43,690 bases of DNA from Mycetocola sp. (GTDB lineage: Bacteria > Actinomycetota > Actinomycetes > Actinomycetales > Microbacteriaceae), in contig NZ_JAODMP010000062.1 in NCBI RefSeq assembly GCF_025464835.1, forward strand, positions 1-43,690, written 5' to 3'. Shown piece after piece: positions 7,320 through 14,803 of this stretch; positions within the stretch are counted from its first letter, which is position 1; each line of letters begins with the position of its first letter. The notes beneath the pieces were generated by a model. The model was not told the DNA's origin and did no database searches. It worked only from the letters and a program-made list of their open reading frames with translations. Made by a program: the position numbers and the translations under genes.

Positions 7320-10300
7320 ATGGCCACCATGCGGGTGCTCGAGTTACGAATCCACGGAATCGCGAACGCGCCGCCTGCTGACATGCTGTGCACGACGACG
7401 GAGGAAGTCGAAAGAAAAGACGGCGACGAGCAGGGATCCTTCTGGCGGATCAGGCCGAAACCATCCGTCGTATCACCGGCGTCAGCCCCGACGGCGAACG
7501 CCCCGATCCAGACGGTGGCCGAAGCGTACTCCTGGGGGAACCAGGCACGCAGCGGGGCTTCCGCTCTCGCCCTGATTGGGCGCGCTGTCGTTCACGTCGG
7601 GTGGTTGTTCGTCCTGCCGTTCGGGCTGTGCAACCTCGCCTACTGGGCGAGACGCGACATCAAGGGTACGGACGAAGATCCGAAGTGGTGGGCCGGCGGC
7701 GACGGAGCCGTGAGCATTCGCGTGTTCGCGCTCCTGCAGACGCTCTTCTACACCGTCGGCTTCGTCACGGTGTGTGTGCACCTGATCGGCCTCCAGTGCT
7801 TTCAGACGTCGTCTGGAGAAGACGCACCTCGATACCATGCCTGTGCGGCGATGCCCGGCTGGCTCGACTTCCTCGCAACCTGGAACCCGATCGCCCGGGC
7901 GGCGCTGTTCAGCATCGCCCCCATCGCGGTGACCCTGCTGATCTACATCATCAGTCTGAGAGCACGAGGCATGTTCAACCCGCAGAGCTCTTTCGACGAC
8001 GACGCGAAACGCACGTCCAGCGTGGAAGAACCAGCCGAGGGGGACGCAAGTGAGGCGGATCCTCCGCGACCGGCGCTGCTCTCTTCGGCCGGTTTCTGGC
8101 ATCGTTCCCGTGTCGGGCAGACCACGGAGCGAGCCCATTTCGCTGCCGCGATAGCGCTCATCCTTTTCCTCCTGGCGGAGGACGCGCTGCTCGACGCCGT
8201 GCCGCGTCCGGTCTCCGTCCGCGGCGCCGATCTCATCGGCGTGCTCTCCGGACGGATCGACCCCGGCAGCGCCGGTCCCGTGCCGCTCGTCGCCCTCACG
8301 GTCGCCGTTGTTCTGCTCGCAGGGGCAGCCGTGATCGCTGCAGCAGCCGGGTTGAGCGGGAAAAGCTGGTCCACTCGGTCCAAGCGCGGCTGGTCCACGG
8401 CCATCCTGGTGATCGCAGCGGCGGCGTATCTGGCCTGGGTCGTCTGGGCGATCGTCGCTGTTCGTGCGCCGACGGCGGGGGAGCAGCTGGCGACTGCCGG
8501 CGGACTTCGCGGCCTCACCGTCACACCGACGGCGATAGCGGCTGGCGGCGCGCTCATCGCGGTGGCGAGTCTCACCTGGGGATACCGATGGAGGCGTCGC
8601 CTCGTGATGTGGTTCGTGTTGCCGCTCGCACTGGCCTGTGGTGCCGCATCCGCCCTGTGGGGGGTCGCCCCGACCGCTCTCGGCGGAATGCGCCCTGTTT
8701 TGGCGTGGCTGTCGGTGGGACTGGTCGTGCTAGCCATCATCGTCGGGTATCTGCCGTTCAGTGATCCGCGAGTGCGGGAAGCACGCCGCCACACCGGGTG
8801 GCACGGTAACGGAGCGGCAGTGGTGCTGTTGCTGGCGCTGCTCGCCTCTCTCATCATCACCAGCCTGCTCGTGCTCGGCACTCACGCGTGGCTCACGGCC
8901 GACACGGATGAACCGGTGGTCAGGGACAGCTGGCGGCTTCTCAATCCGCCGCCGGAGACAACGGGTATCGGTTCGATCCCCACGCCGGAGTCGATCGGGG
9001 CACCGCCGTTCCACGAGCGATTCGCCGGGATGCTCGTGGTCGGGTTGGTCGTCTTTCTCGCTTTCCTCCTGCTCACGGTGGGCGCGGCATCGCGGCGGTT
9101 TACCGCCTTCAGCCTGCCGGGGCCGGGATCCGAGGGTCTTGGAGGGACCGGCCGTCTGGTCCCGGACTCCGAGGACGTGCCCTCACGCCCAGATCCGAAG
9201 GACGGCACGCATCCTCCCCAGACGGTGCGGGAGAAGGACTACCCTCCCAGCGAGATCCGGCCGAGCGGTCGGCTGCGCGCTGTCGCAGATGCCCGCCGAG
9301 TCGCCGGCCTCCTTCACCGAGGGGAACCGCTCATGCGGGTGCTTGCGATCCTCACGGCAGTGGCCCTTGTCCCGCTCGCCATCCCGTACATCGGCGAAGT
9401 CCTGGAAGAAGCGCCATTCTGGGAGGGCCTGCTGGCCGTATCGCGATGGGCGATCGGTTTCATTGCCTTGTCGGCGGTTGCCGGGGTGGTGACCAACGCG
9501 GTCACCTCGACGGAACGGCCACTCGCCCTGGTCTGGGACATCATCTGCTTCTTTCCCCGGGCGGGGCATCCGTTCGCGCCGCCGTGTTATGCCGAACGCG
9601 CGGTCCCGGAGGTGACCAAGAGGATCAAGCGGTGGCTGGGGCAGAAAGAAGCGGGTGAAGACGGGACGGTCATCCTCTCTGCTCATTCGATGGGCGCGAC
9701 GATCGCCGTTGCCGCGATCCTCGCGCTGAAGGGCGAGGAGGAGAGCGACGCGCTCCCGCGCGTGGCCCTGCTGACCCACGGTGTGCAGTTGCGCCCATAC
9801 TTCAGCCGGTTCTTCCCTGAAGTGTTCGGCCCGCGTGTTCTGGGCGTGCGCGGAACCGAGGGGCCACGGATGCTCGCATCCGACCCGTGGAGAAGACAGG
9901 TCATCGCCGACAACCGGCCGCCGGCGTTGCCTGTGCACGTGGAGGGGGACCCGGAGTCCGTGGTTCAGCTGCTGGGCGGCGATTTCAGCGATCCGGACAC
10001 CCCGGTCCCACCGAGGTGGCGGAGTCTCTGGCGCAGAACCGACTACCTCGGCTTCCCGGTCACCGGGTTCTGGAGCAACGAGACGAACGGCGTCAATGAG
10101 AACCCGATCGACCGGCGAGCGACCGAACGGTCGCCCCGCTCATATCTGTGGGCGGTGGCGAAGCACAACGACTATCTCTCGACACCGCAGTACCGCGCAG
10201 CCCGTGACGAGCTGATCGCCATGCTCGCTGATGCAAACAACGGGCGTGCGCCGACCCACCGGCCACCGGAACCCCGAACCGGCAGGGCCCTCCCAGGGTT

Positions 10301-10349
10301 GAGCTTCTTCCGCAGGAACAGCCGGCGCCGCGGGATTTCCCCCGGATGA
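7320..10349 (+). CDS. Giant polytopic membrane protein with C-terminal alpha/beta-hydrolase domain
   Basis: 1009 aa. It opens with a short soluble block (VLELRIHGIANAPPADML) also found in actinobacterial membrane hydrolases, then about 11-13 hydrophobic helices between residues ~85 and ~730 separated by charged loops, one of them a long Pro/Asp-rich loop. The C-terminal cytosolic-looking domain has the nucleophile elbow SAHSMGA at 787-793 (Ser790 predicted), matching G/S-H-S-x-G of lipases and esterases, and a late His-containing segment (AVAKHNDYLS). So it is probably a membrane-tethered lipid or ester hydrolase; substrate unknown. ATG 7320 has GGAGAGG ending 5 bases before it; a longer open frame upstream is not supported. 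Alternative: the hydrolase fold may be non-catalytic and structural. Confidence 0.85.
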   Translation: MATMRVLELRIHGIANAPPADMLCTTTEEVERKDGDEQGSFWRIRPKPSVVSPASAPTANAPIQTVAEAYSWGNQARSGASALALIGRAVVHVGWLFVLPFGLCNLAYWARRDIKGTDEDPKWWAGGDGAVSIRVFALLQTLFYTVGFVTVCVHLIGLQCFQTSSGEDAPRYHACAAMPGWLDFLATWNPIARAALFSIAPIAVTLLIYIISLRARGMFNPQSSFDDDAKRTSSVEEPAEGDASEADPPRPALLSSAGFWHRSRVGQTTERAHFAAAIALILFLLAEDALLDAVPRPVSVRGADLIGVLSGRIDPGSAGPVPLVALTVAVVLLAGAAVIAAAAGLSGKSWSTRSKRGWSTAILVIAAAAYLAWVVWAIVAVRAPTAGEQLATAGGLRGLTVTPTAIAAGGALIAVASLTWGYRWRRRLVMWFVLPLALACGAASALWGVAPTALGGMRPVLAWLSVGLVVLAIIVGYLPFSDPRVREARRHTGWHGNGAAVVLLLALLASLIITSLLVLGTHAWLTADTDEPVVRDSWRLLNPPPETTGIGSIPTPESIGAPPFHERFAGMLVVGLVVFLAFLLLTVGAASRRFTAFSLPGPGSEGLGGTGRLVPDSEDVPSRPDPKDGTHPPQTVREKDYPPSEIRPSGRLRAVADARRVAGLLHRGEPLMRVLAILTAVALVPLAIPYIGEVLEEAPFWEGLLAVSRWAIGFIALSAVAGVVTNAVTSTERPLALVWDIICFFPRAGHPFAPPCYAERAVPEVTKRIKRWLGQKEAGEDGTVILSAHSMGATIAVAAILALKGEEESDALPRVALLTHGVQLRPYFSRFFPEVFGPRVLGVRGTEGPRMLASDPWRRQVIADNRPPALPVHVEGDPESVVQLLGGDFSDPDTPVPPRWRSLWRRTDYLGFPVTGFWSNETNGVNENPIDRRATERSPRSYLWAVAKHNDYLSTPQYRAARDELIAMLADANNGRAPTHRPPEPRTGRALPGLSFFRRNSRRRGISPG

Positions 10350-10389
10350 ACGGGCGGCGCCCGACCTGCCACGCGGCGAGAAAGAGCAT

Positions 10390-10693
10390 GGGAGGTGGGG
10401 TACCTGCTCGAAAGCTCGATTGCCCGCCGCTGAGCTGCTTCGGCTCGGTCGAGGGCGGGTGGCAAGGTGGACATGCACGCGATGCTCAGAACCGTGAGCG
10501 CGCACGCTTCGCTGAAGTCGTCGCCGGCATCCCGGACGGGTACGACGCTTTCGTTTACGGGTTCCGGATCGACCTGTGTGCCTGGTTGGCGTCACCCGGT
10601 CGAACAAATCCGAGGCGAGTTCAGCCACTTCGAGGGCGAGCCGGCTCTTGCCGATTCCGCCAGGGCCGGTCGGCGTGATCGGCTGGTTGGGTG
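10390..10693 (-). pseudogene. Fragment of a P-loop (STAND/NB-ARC-like) ATPase regulator
   Basis: A minus-strand frame near 10590-10693 reads QPITPTGPGGIGKSRLALE then VAELASDLF. GPGGIGKS is a textbook Walker A, and the surroundings (T-G-P-G-G-x-G-K-S/T-R-L-A-L-E-V-A) are the hallmark of AfsR/LuxR-type STAND ATPases. Nothing of the Walker B or downstream sensor motifs follows. In a different frame at 10390-10560 there is another helical-looking piece (PPALDRAEAAQRRAIELSS) that could come from the same gene. No start codon or full domain remains. I see this as a relic. Confidence 0.5.
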
Positions 10694-10876
10694 CCCGTGG
10701 CCCGGCCGGTAGGACACCACAGCGATACTCTGTCTCGGCATGGCGCTGACGAGTGTCACTGCTTCACCGCTGTCGAGACGAACGGCCAGCAGCCAGGTCA
10801 TGGCCAGTTCGTCCGCGATCTCCTTGAGGATCGGCAGCGCCGCCTGTTGCAGGCCATTGAAAACCGAGCTTTCCTG
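10691..10876 (-). pseudogene. Fragment of an IclR-family effector domain
   Basis: A minus-strand frame gives LQQAALPILKEIADELAMTW, LLAVRLDSGEAVTLVSA and VVSYRPG. This follows the pattern of IclR-type regulators (a helix A-x-P-x-L, a strand with D-x-x-E-x-V, then Y-R-x-G). The frame is closed 5' by TGA at 10877-10879 and switches at about 10691 directly into the P-loop fragment. The DNA-binding HTH half and the last part of the effector domain are absent. Confidence 0.4.
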
Positions 10877-11002
10877 TCAGTGACGAGGGCGGCATCCACC
10901 ATCGTCTGTTCGAGACGGGACGCAACGGTCATCCGCTGCCGCATCCGCCGGTCTCCTCGGTGGGGCGCCGGAACGGCGGGCCGGGTGACGTACGATCGGT
11001 GG

Positions 11003-11935
11003 GTGCCTCCCCGTTCGCCCCTGCCGCAACGACTCGGCCTCGATCCCGCATGGATGCGAACCCCGGATCTCGACCGTTCCCGTCCGGATCCGTGGCCGAC
11101 CATGGGTGCGTGGTTGGGGGAGCGACTGTCGGAGTTCATCGACGTCGCCGGATTTATCGCGGACGAGCGTTTCGTCTATGAGTCGGGTTCCCCGGTTTCC
11201 GGAAACGACCCGTACCGCCCGCACACCTTCGTGTGGTTTTACCGGGACCTGCGGGAGGAAGTGTTCGTTCCCGGTGCGATACACGTGGTCCACCAGGATG
11301 AGCGGATCCTGGTGGTCGACAAGCCCGCATTCCTGTCGACGATTCCGCGGGGCCGCCACGTCGCGCAGAGCGTCGTGGTGCGACTCCGCGCCGAGCTCGG
11401 GTTGCCGGAGTTGTCGCCCCTGCACCGCCTCGACCGGGTGACGTCGGGTCTTCTCCTCCTGGCGACCGAGAAACGCTGGCGAGGGCTGTATCAGTCGATG
11501 TTCCAGCGTGGTGAGGTCAATAAGGTCTATCGCGCGCTCGCTCCGCGCACAGCCGACCTCGAGTTTCCCGTCACGGTCAGGAACCATCTGGAAAAACGCC
11601 GTGGCCGAATGCAGGCCGAGGTTGTGGCGGACGCCCCGGTCAACGCGGAGTCCGTGATCGAACTGGAGTCGGAGGTCGATGAGGCTTCGGCCGTCTACCG
11701 TTTGGCACCGCGAACCGGGCGTACCCATCAACTCAGGATGCACATGTTCGGCCTGGGGATACCGATCAGCGGTGATCCGCTCTATCCGGTCGTGCGAGAC
11801 GTTTCGGTCGATGATTTCGCGCATCCGCTTCAGTTGCTCGCCAGTGAGTTGAGTTTCATCGATCCTGTCGACGGTGACCGGCGTCGATTCGCCAGTGTCC
11901 GCACATTGCCCCTGCCGGAAGAAGCCGGGCCATGA
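11003..11935 (+). CDS. RluA-family RNA pseudouridine synthase
   Basis: 310 aa. It isomerises specific uridines of rRNA or tRNA to pseudouridine. The catalytic motif HRLDRVTSG has the conserved aspartate; further family blocks are VDKPAFLSTIP, NKVYRAL and RTGRTHQLRMH. GTG 11003 (VPPRSPLPQRLGL) is chosen because actinobacterial orthologues begin with MPPRSPLPQR; another in-frame GTG at 10985 is possible. There is no S4 domain, so it is nearer the actinobacterial RluA-like group of unknown target than RluC/RluD. It overlaps no other intact gene; a degraded region lies on each side. Confidence 0.92.
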   Translation: MPPRSPLPQRLGLDPAWMRTPDLDRSRPDPWPTMGAWLGERLSEFIDVAGFIADERFVYESGSPVSGNDPYRPHTFVWFYRDLREEVFVPGAIHVVHQDERILVVDKPAFLSTIPRGRHVAQSVVVRLRAELGLPELSPLHRLDRVTSGLLLLATEKRWRGLYQSMFQRGEVNKVYRALAPRTADLEFPVTVRNHLEKRRGRMQAEVVADAPVNAESVIELESEVDEASAVYRLAPRTGRTHQLRMHMFGLGIPISGDPLYPVVRDVSVDDFAHPLQLLASELSFIDPVDGDRRRFASVRTLPLPEEAGP

Positions 11936-12069
11936 ATGCGGGTTCCTCACTCTTGCTGGTGGGGCAACGGACCGGGGAGCAGCTTGTGCCCATGATCCAG
12001 AACTTCCGTACGTTCGCCGACGCCGGTGGCCTCGCCGCGCCCATCCTCCTCGCAGGACTCCGTGTCGGG

Positions 12070-12259
12070 CCATAGCCGGGGTCGTTCACCAGTTCGCCCT
12101 GACCGGCGCCGACATCCGCTACCTCGACGTCACGACGGTTTTCGCCGGTCATGGCATCGGCAATGTCGACTTGTGGATCAACGGACCGGATCTTACGCCT
12201 TCCACCCGACCGCCGCGGGGTACGTCGTATGCACGCTGAAAATCGGGTCAGTACGCTGA
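12070..12259 (+). pseudogene. C-terminal remnant of an SGNH/GDSL hydrolase
   Basis: One frame reads HQFALTGADIRYLDVTTVFAG, HGIGNVDLWINGP; after a shift near 12190 another frame reads SYAFHPTAAGYVVC. Strand-D-V-T, G-H-G-I-G, W-I-N-G and F-H-P-T-A-A-G-Y in this order are the C-terminal part of secreted SGNH lipases/esterases, where the His of FHP is catalytic. The N-terminal block with GDS and GxND is missing. So this is a truncated and frameshifted relic. The 48-codon frame from 11932 to 12078, overlapping the pseudouridine synthase stop, is not recognisable and may be a chance frame. Confidence 0.5.
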
Positions 12260-12562
12260 GTACCCCGGCCACCGGTGGGATCGTCCTCTCGCTGCCGTTC
12301 ACCGACCGGCGGCTGGTCCAGAACAGCCCGGCGCGGCGGGTGCCCAGCCACGGAGCGGACGTACTGGGCGAACGGTACGCGATCGACTTCGGCGGCGTGG
12401 ATTTTCGCCGTCGAACCCCGAACACCCGTACCTGGCGAACCGTCACCGGCACAGCGCCGCCCGGACGATTCGTCGGCTTCGGTCGCCCGATCCTTGCCCC
12501 GGTTGATGGCAGCGTCGTCGACCGGGGCGAGGGCGAACCCGATCATGAGGCGAGAAGCATCC
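12229..12562 (+). pseudogene. N-terminal part of an M23-like peptidase, truncated
   Basis: Frame from ATG 12229: GIVLSLPFTDRRLVQNSPAR, PSHGADVLGERYAIDFGG, PPGRFVGFGRPILAPVDGSV then GEGEPDHEAR. The segment H-G-x-D-x-L-G-x-R-Y-A-I-D-F followed by V-x-A-P-x-D-G-x-V is the first half of the LytM/M23 metallopeptidase fold (first zinc His and Asp present). The homology ends at about 12560, exactly where the NYN gene ends on the other strand; the HxH half with the remaining ligands is missing. The frame runs on inside the NYN gene with no sense. Likely the scar of a deletion. Confidence 0.55.
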
Positions 12563-13639
12563 CTACCGGTCGGAGAGCGCGGGAACCAGACGCACCAGGC
12601 GCGCCGTGCTCGTCTCGTCGATTTCTGCGATGGTGTCGCGGGACTTCACGAAATCGGAGAACGATCGAAAACCAAGCGCCTTCTCGCTGAACGAGGGATC
12701 CATCCGCTTCATCTGCGTCTTGACGTTGGAGCTGTGCAGCCAGTCGGCGTCGTCCTTCTCATGCCCGAGCCGCAAGGCGCGTTCGAGGAGGCCAGTGGCA
12801 ACCTCCTGCGGGTCCGGCTCGACCTCTGACTCCTCCTCCACCTCGGGTTCCGGCGACTTGGCACGCCGCGACGCCCGTCGGCGGGGCGGAGCCGCCGACT
12901 CCGGGTCGGAGAACACAGGGGCGGCGGGGGAAGGCAGTTCCTTTGCGACGGGCTGTTCCTTCGCGGCCGGGTCCGTGGCATCCGTCATCGTCTTCTTCGA
13001 TCGGGACGGCCGGGCGGACGTGGACGCTGGTTCCGACTTCTCCTTGGCCGGCGCCGGAGGGATCGGCTTCACGCCGGGCAGCGCGTCGTATGAGGCGAAT
13101 TCATCACAGGCCGCTGCAAGCGAGCGACTCGTCGATCCCGCCACACCGATCCCGACCACGTAGCGGCCGAGTCGTTTACAGCGCTGTGCGAGGGCGATGT
13201 AGTCGGAGTCGCCACCGACGATGATGACGTGGGTGAGGTCGGGGAGCCGGAACATGTCTTCGACCGAGTCGACGGCAAGGCGGATGTCAGCACCGTTCTT
13301 CGCGTACGCGGCCGCGGGGAACAACTGCACAAGGTCCACGGCACGGCTGACGAGCTGTCCGCGGTAGTCGGCGTTCACCGGCACGGACCAGTCCGCGTAG
13401 GCGCGGGTGAGAACGAGAGTCCCGAAGGACGAGGCGAAGTCGATGATGGCTCCAACATCGACGGTCGCCCTGGCGAGTTTCTCGGTGATCTCCGGGTCGG
13501 CTTCGCGGTCGGCGGCGCTGAAACCGCGTGCCCGGTCGCGCATGAACTGGCTGCGTCCGTGTACCTGGTCGTAACGGGAGATCACGATGTTGTCGAAGTC
13601 GATGTAGACGGCGACGCGTGAATCGACGGGTTCGGGCAT
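12563..13639 (-). CDS. NYN-domain nuclease-like protein with C-terminal OST-HTH/LOTUS domain
   Basis: 358 aa. The N-terminal NYN (PIN-like) domain has the acidic residues expected for a metal-dependent ribonuclease: D14/D16/N17 in VYIDFDN, D118 in NGADI, D124 and D144/D146 in GGDSDY. A Ser/Pro/Glu-rich, disordered linker (about 185-275) follows, then an OST-HTH domain of about 75 residues (ATGLLERALRLG, SNVKTQMKRMDPSF, FSDFVKSRD), a fold that binds RNA in other proteins. Expected role: RNA cleavage or maturation; not proven. GAAGAG lies upstream of ATG 13639. It is transcribed opposite to the M23 remnant that abuts its 3' end. Confidence 0.9.
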   Translation of the reverse strand: MPEPVDSRVAVYIDFDNIVISRYDQVHGRSQFMRDRARGFSAADREADPEITEKLARATVDVGAIIDFASSFGTLVLTRAYADWSVPVNADYRGQLVSRAVDLVQLFPAAAYAKNGADIRLAVDSVEDMFRLPDLTHVIIVGGDSDYIALAQRCKRLGRYVVGIGVAGSTSRSLAAACDEFASYDALPGVKPIPPAPAKEKSEPASTSARPSRSKKTMTDATDPAAKEQPVAKELPSPAAPVFSDPESAAPPRRRASRRAKSPEPEVEEESEVEPDPQEVATGLLERALRLGHEKDDADWLHSSNVKTQMKRMDPSFSEKALGFRSFSDFVKSRDTIAEIDETSTARLVRLVPALSDR

Positions 13640-13707
13640 GGAAAGCTCTTCTCAGTCGAGGGTGTGTACTCAGTCTGGCCGCTGCTCGGCGCGCACGCCA
13701 ATTGCGT

Positions 13708-13926
13708 CTAGGCGGTCGTGGTTCTGCGACCCACGACGAACCACGCGAGGGGGCCGACAATCGGCGCGACGAGCGCGATCAGCACTCAGGTCGACTGAGC
13801 GGTCGGCCTGAGCGCCAAGGCACGGCAAATCTGCAGCAGTGCGGCGATGAGCAGCGCGAGCACAGTCACGAGGACACCACTCCGCATAACGTCGTATGCG
13901 GCCGGGATCAACGGATTGGGTGTCAT
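13708..13926 (-). pseudogene. Small PLDNc-like membrane protein with TGA at a tryptophan position
   Basis: ATG 13926 begins MTPNPLIPAAYDV, a membrane helix (GVLVTVLALLIAALLQI), a basic turn (LRPTAQST), then TGA at 13786-13788, then VLIALVAPIVGPLAWFVVGRR and TAG. Two-helix proteins of this type (PLDNc domain) have P-T-A-Q-x-x-W-V-L-I/L at this place, so the TGA replaces an expected TGG. All else fits the family for the full 72 residues. A one-base G-to-A change would explain the break. As written only the first helix is made. Confidence 0.6.
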
Positions 13927-14057
13927 GGTTTGGAGCTAGCGGAGCTGCGGATGGGGGAAGAGCGGTCGGACTCACCGTGTGACGGGCTGACGCCCCGATG
14001 GGCCGGAAGTCGCTCGACTTCTGGTCGATCCACACTCCCTCAGCATCCGCCCTGCCG

Positions 14058-14095
14058 CGCCAAAAACGGCTGGAAAGGTCCAGCCGTTTGTGGCG
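14058..14095 (-). terminator. Strong hairpin downstream of the esterase gene
   Basis: Perfect 10-bp stem AAACGGCTGG (14064-14073) and CCAGCCGTTT (14080-14089) around a 6-base loop; after one mismatch another five to six pairs extend it. Read on the minus strand the stem is followed by two more T, so it suits a factor-independent terminator for the esterase/helicase operon ending at 14147. The core AGCCGTTT recurs a third time at about 14111-14118. Confidence 0.6.
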
Positions 14096-14146
14096 TAGCA
14101 ACGTGGCGAACAGCCGTTTCTGGCACCGCAGCGCCTCGGCCAGGCG

Positions 14147-14791
14147 TCAGGCGTCGGTGGTCGGTACCGCTTCGTCGAGAAACGCCGAGATGTCGCCCAG
14201 TTCTTCCGCCGAGATCGAGTGGGCAAGTCCTGGGTACACCTTCTCGGTCAGTGTGCTGTGGGCAGGCAGCCAGGTGGTGATCCTCGCCGTCGTCTGCGGC
14301 GAGATGACACCATCGGCGTCACCGCGTCCGAAGAACACGGGCGGCCGCAGCCGGGCCAGCTCCTCGTCGCCGGGAAGCACGGCGTCGAGGCTGAACCCGG
14401 AGAGCACGACCCCTGCGGCGAAACGCGCGGGAGAGTGGCGGAGCAGCTGGGTGACCATGAGACCACCCTGCGAGAACCCGATGGGAACGACCGGAGTCGA
14501 CTCGTCAACGTTGGAATCCAGCCACTGCAGAACAGCTTCTGTTGCGTCATGAACGGGCGCCGGTTCCGGCTGACCAGGCGTCGTGATCGGGAACCACGCG
14601 AACCCGCTCGCCGAAATCCCGATGGGCGCCCGAAGCGACACCCAGTCGAACCGGTTCGGCAGGAACGAGGCGAGACCGGCGAGGTCACCCTCGTGCGAGC
14701 CGAATCCGTGCAGGAAAAGCAGCAGCGGCTGCCCAGGCTGAGCCGCCGGATCGGCTGGGCGTCGAACGGCGACCTCAATGACGACAGACAT
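14147..14791 (-). CDS. Carboxylesterase/phospholipase-family alpha/beta hydrolase
   Basis: 214 aa, the normal size of this family. It hydrolyses carboxyl esters. Nucleophile elbow GFSQGG (Ser107), oxyanion strand LLLFLHGFGSHEGD (24-35), acid in GRGDADGVI and catalytic His in GLAHSIS near the end. No signal peptide. It begins 12 bases after the stop of the DEAD-box helicase, so the two share a transcript; a functional link is not obvious. A strong hairpin follows the gene. Confidence 0.9.
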   Translation of the reverse strand: MSVVIEVAVRRPADPAAQPGQPLLLFLHGFGSHEGDLAGLASFLPNRFDWVSLRAPIGISASGFAWFPITTPGQPEPAPVHDATEAVLQWLDSNVDESTPVVPIGFSQGGLMVTQLLRHSPARFAAGVVLSGFSLDAVLPGDEELARLRPPVFFGRGDADGVISPQTTARITTWLPAHSTLTEKVYPGLAHSISAEELGDISAFLDEAVPTTDA

Positions 14792-14803
14792 GGAATAAGA
14801 CTC

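Noticed and set aside
11932-12078. 48-codon frame overlapping the pseudouridine synthase stop (ATGA)
   Set aside because: The overlap looks like coupling, but the product has no hallmark and runs into SGNH remnant DNA.
13786-13788. Genetic code with TGA read as tryptophan
   Set aside because: Most intact genes in the window end with TGA and use TGG for Trp.
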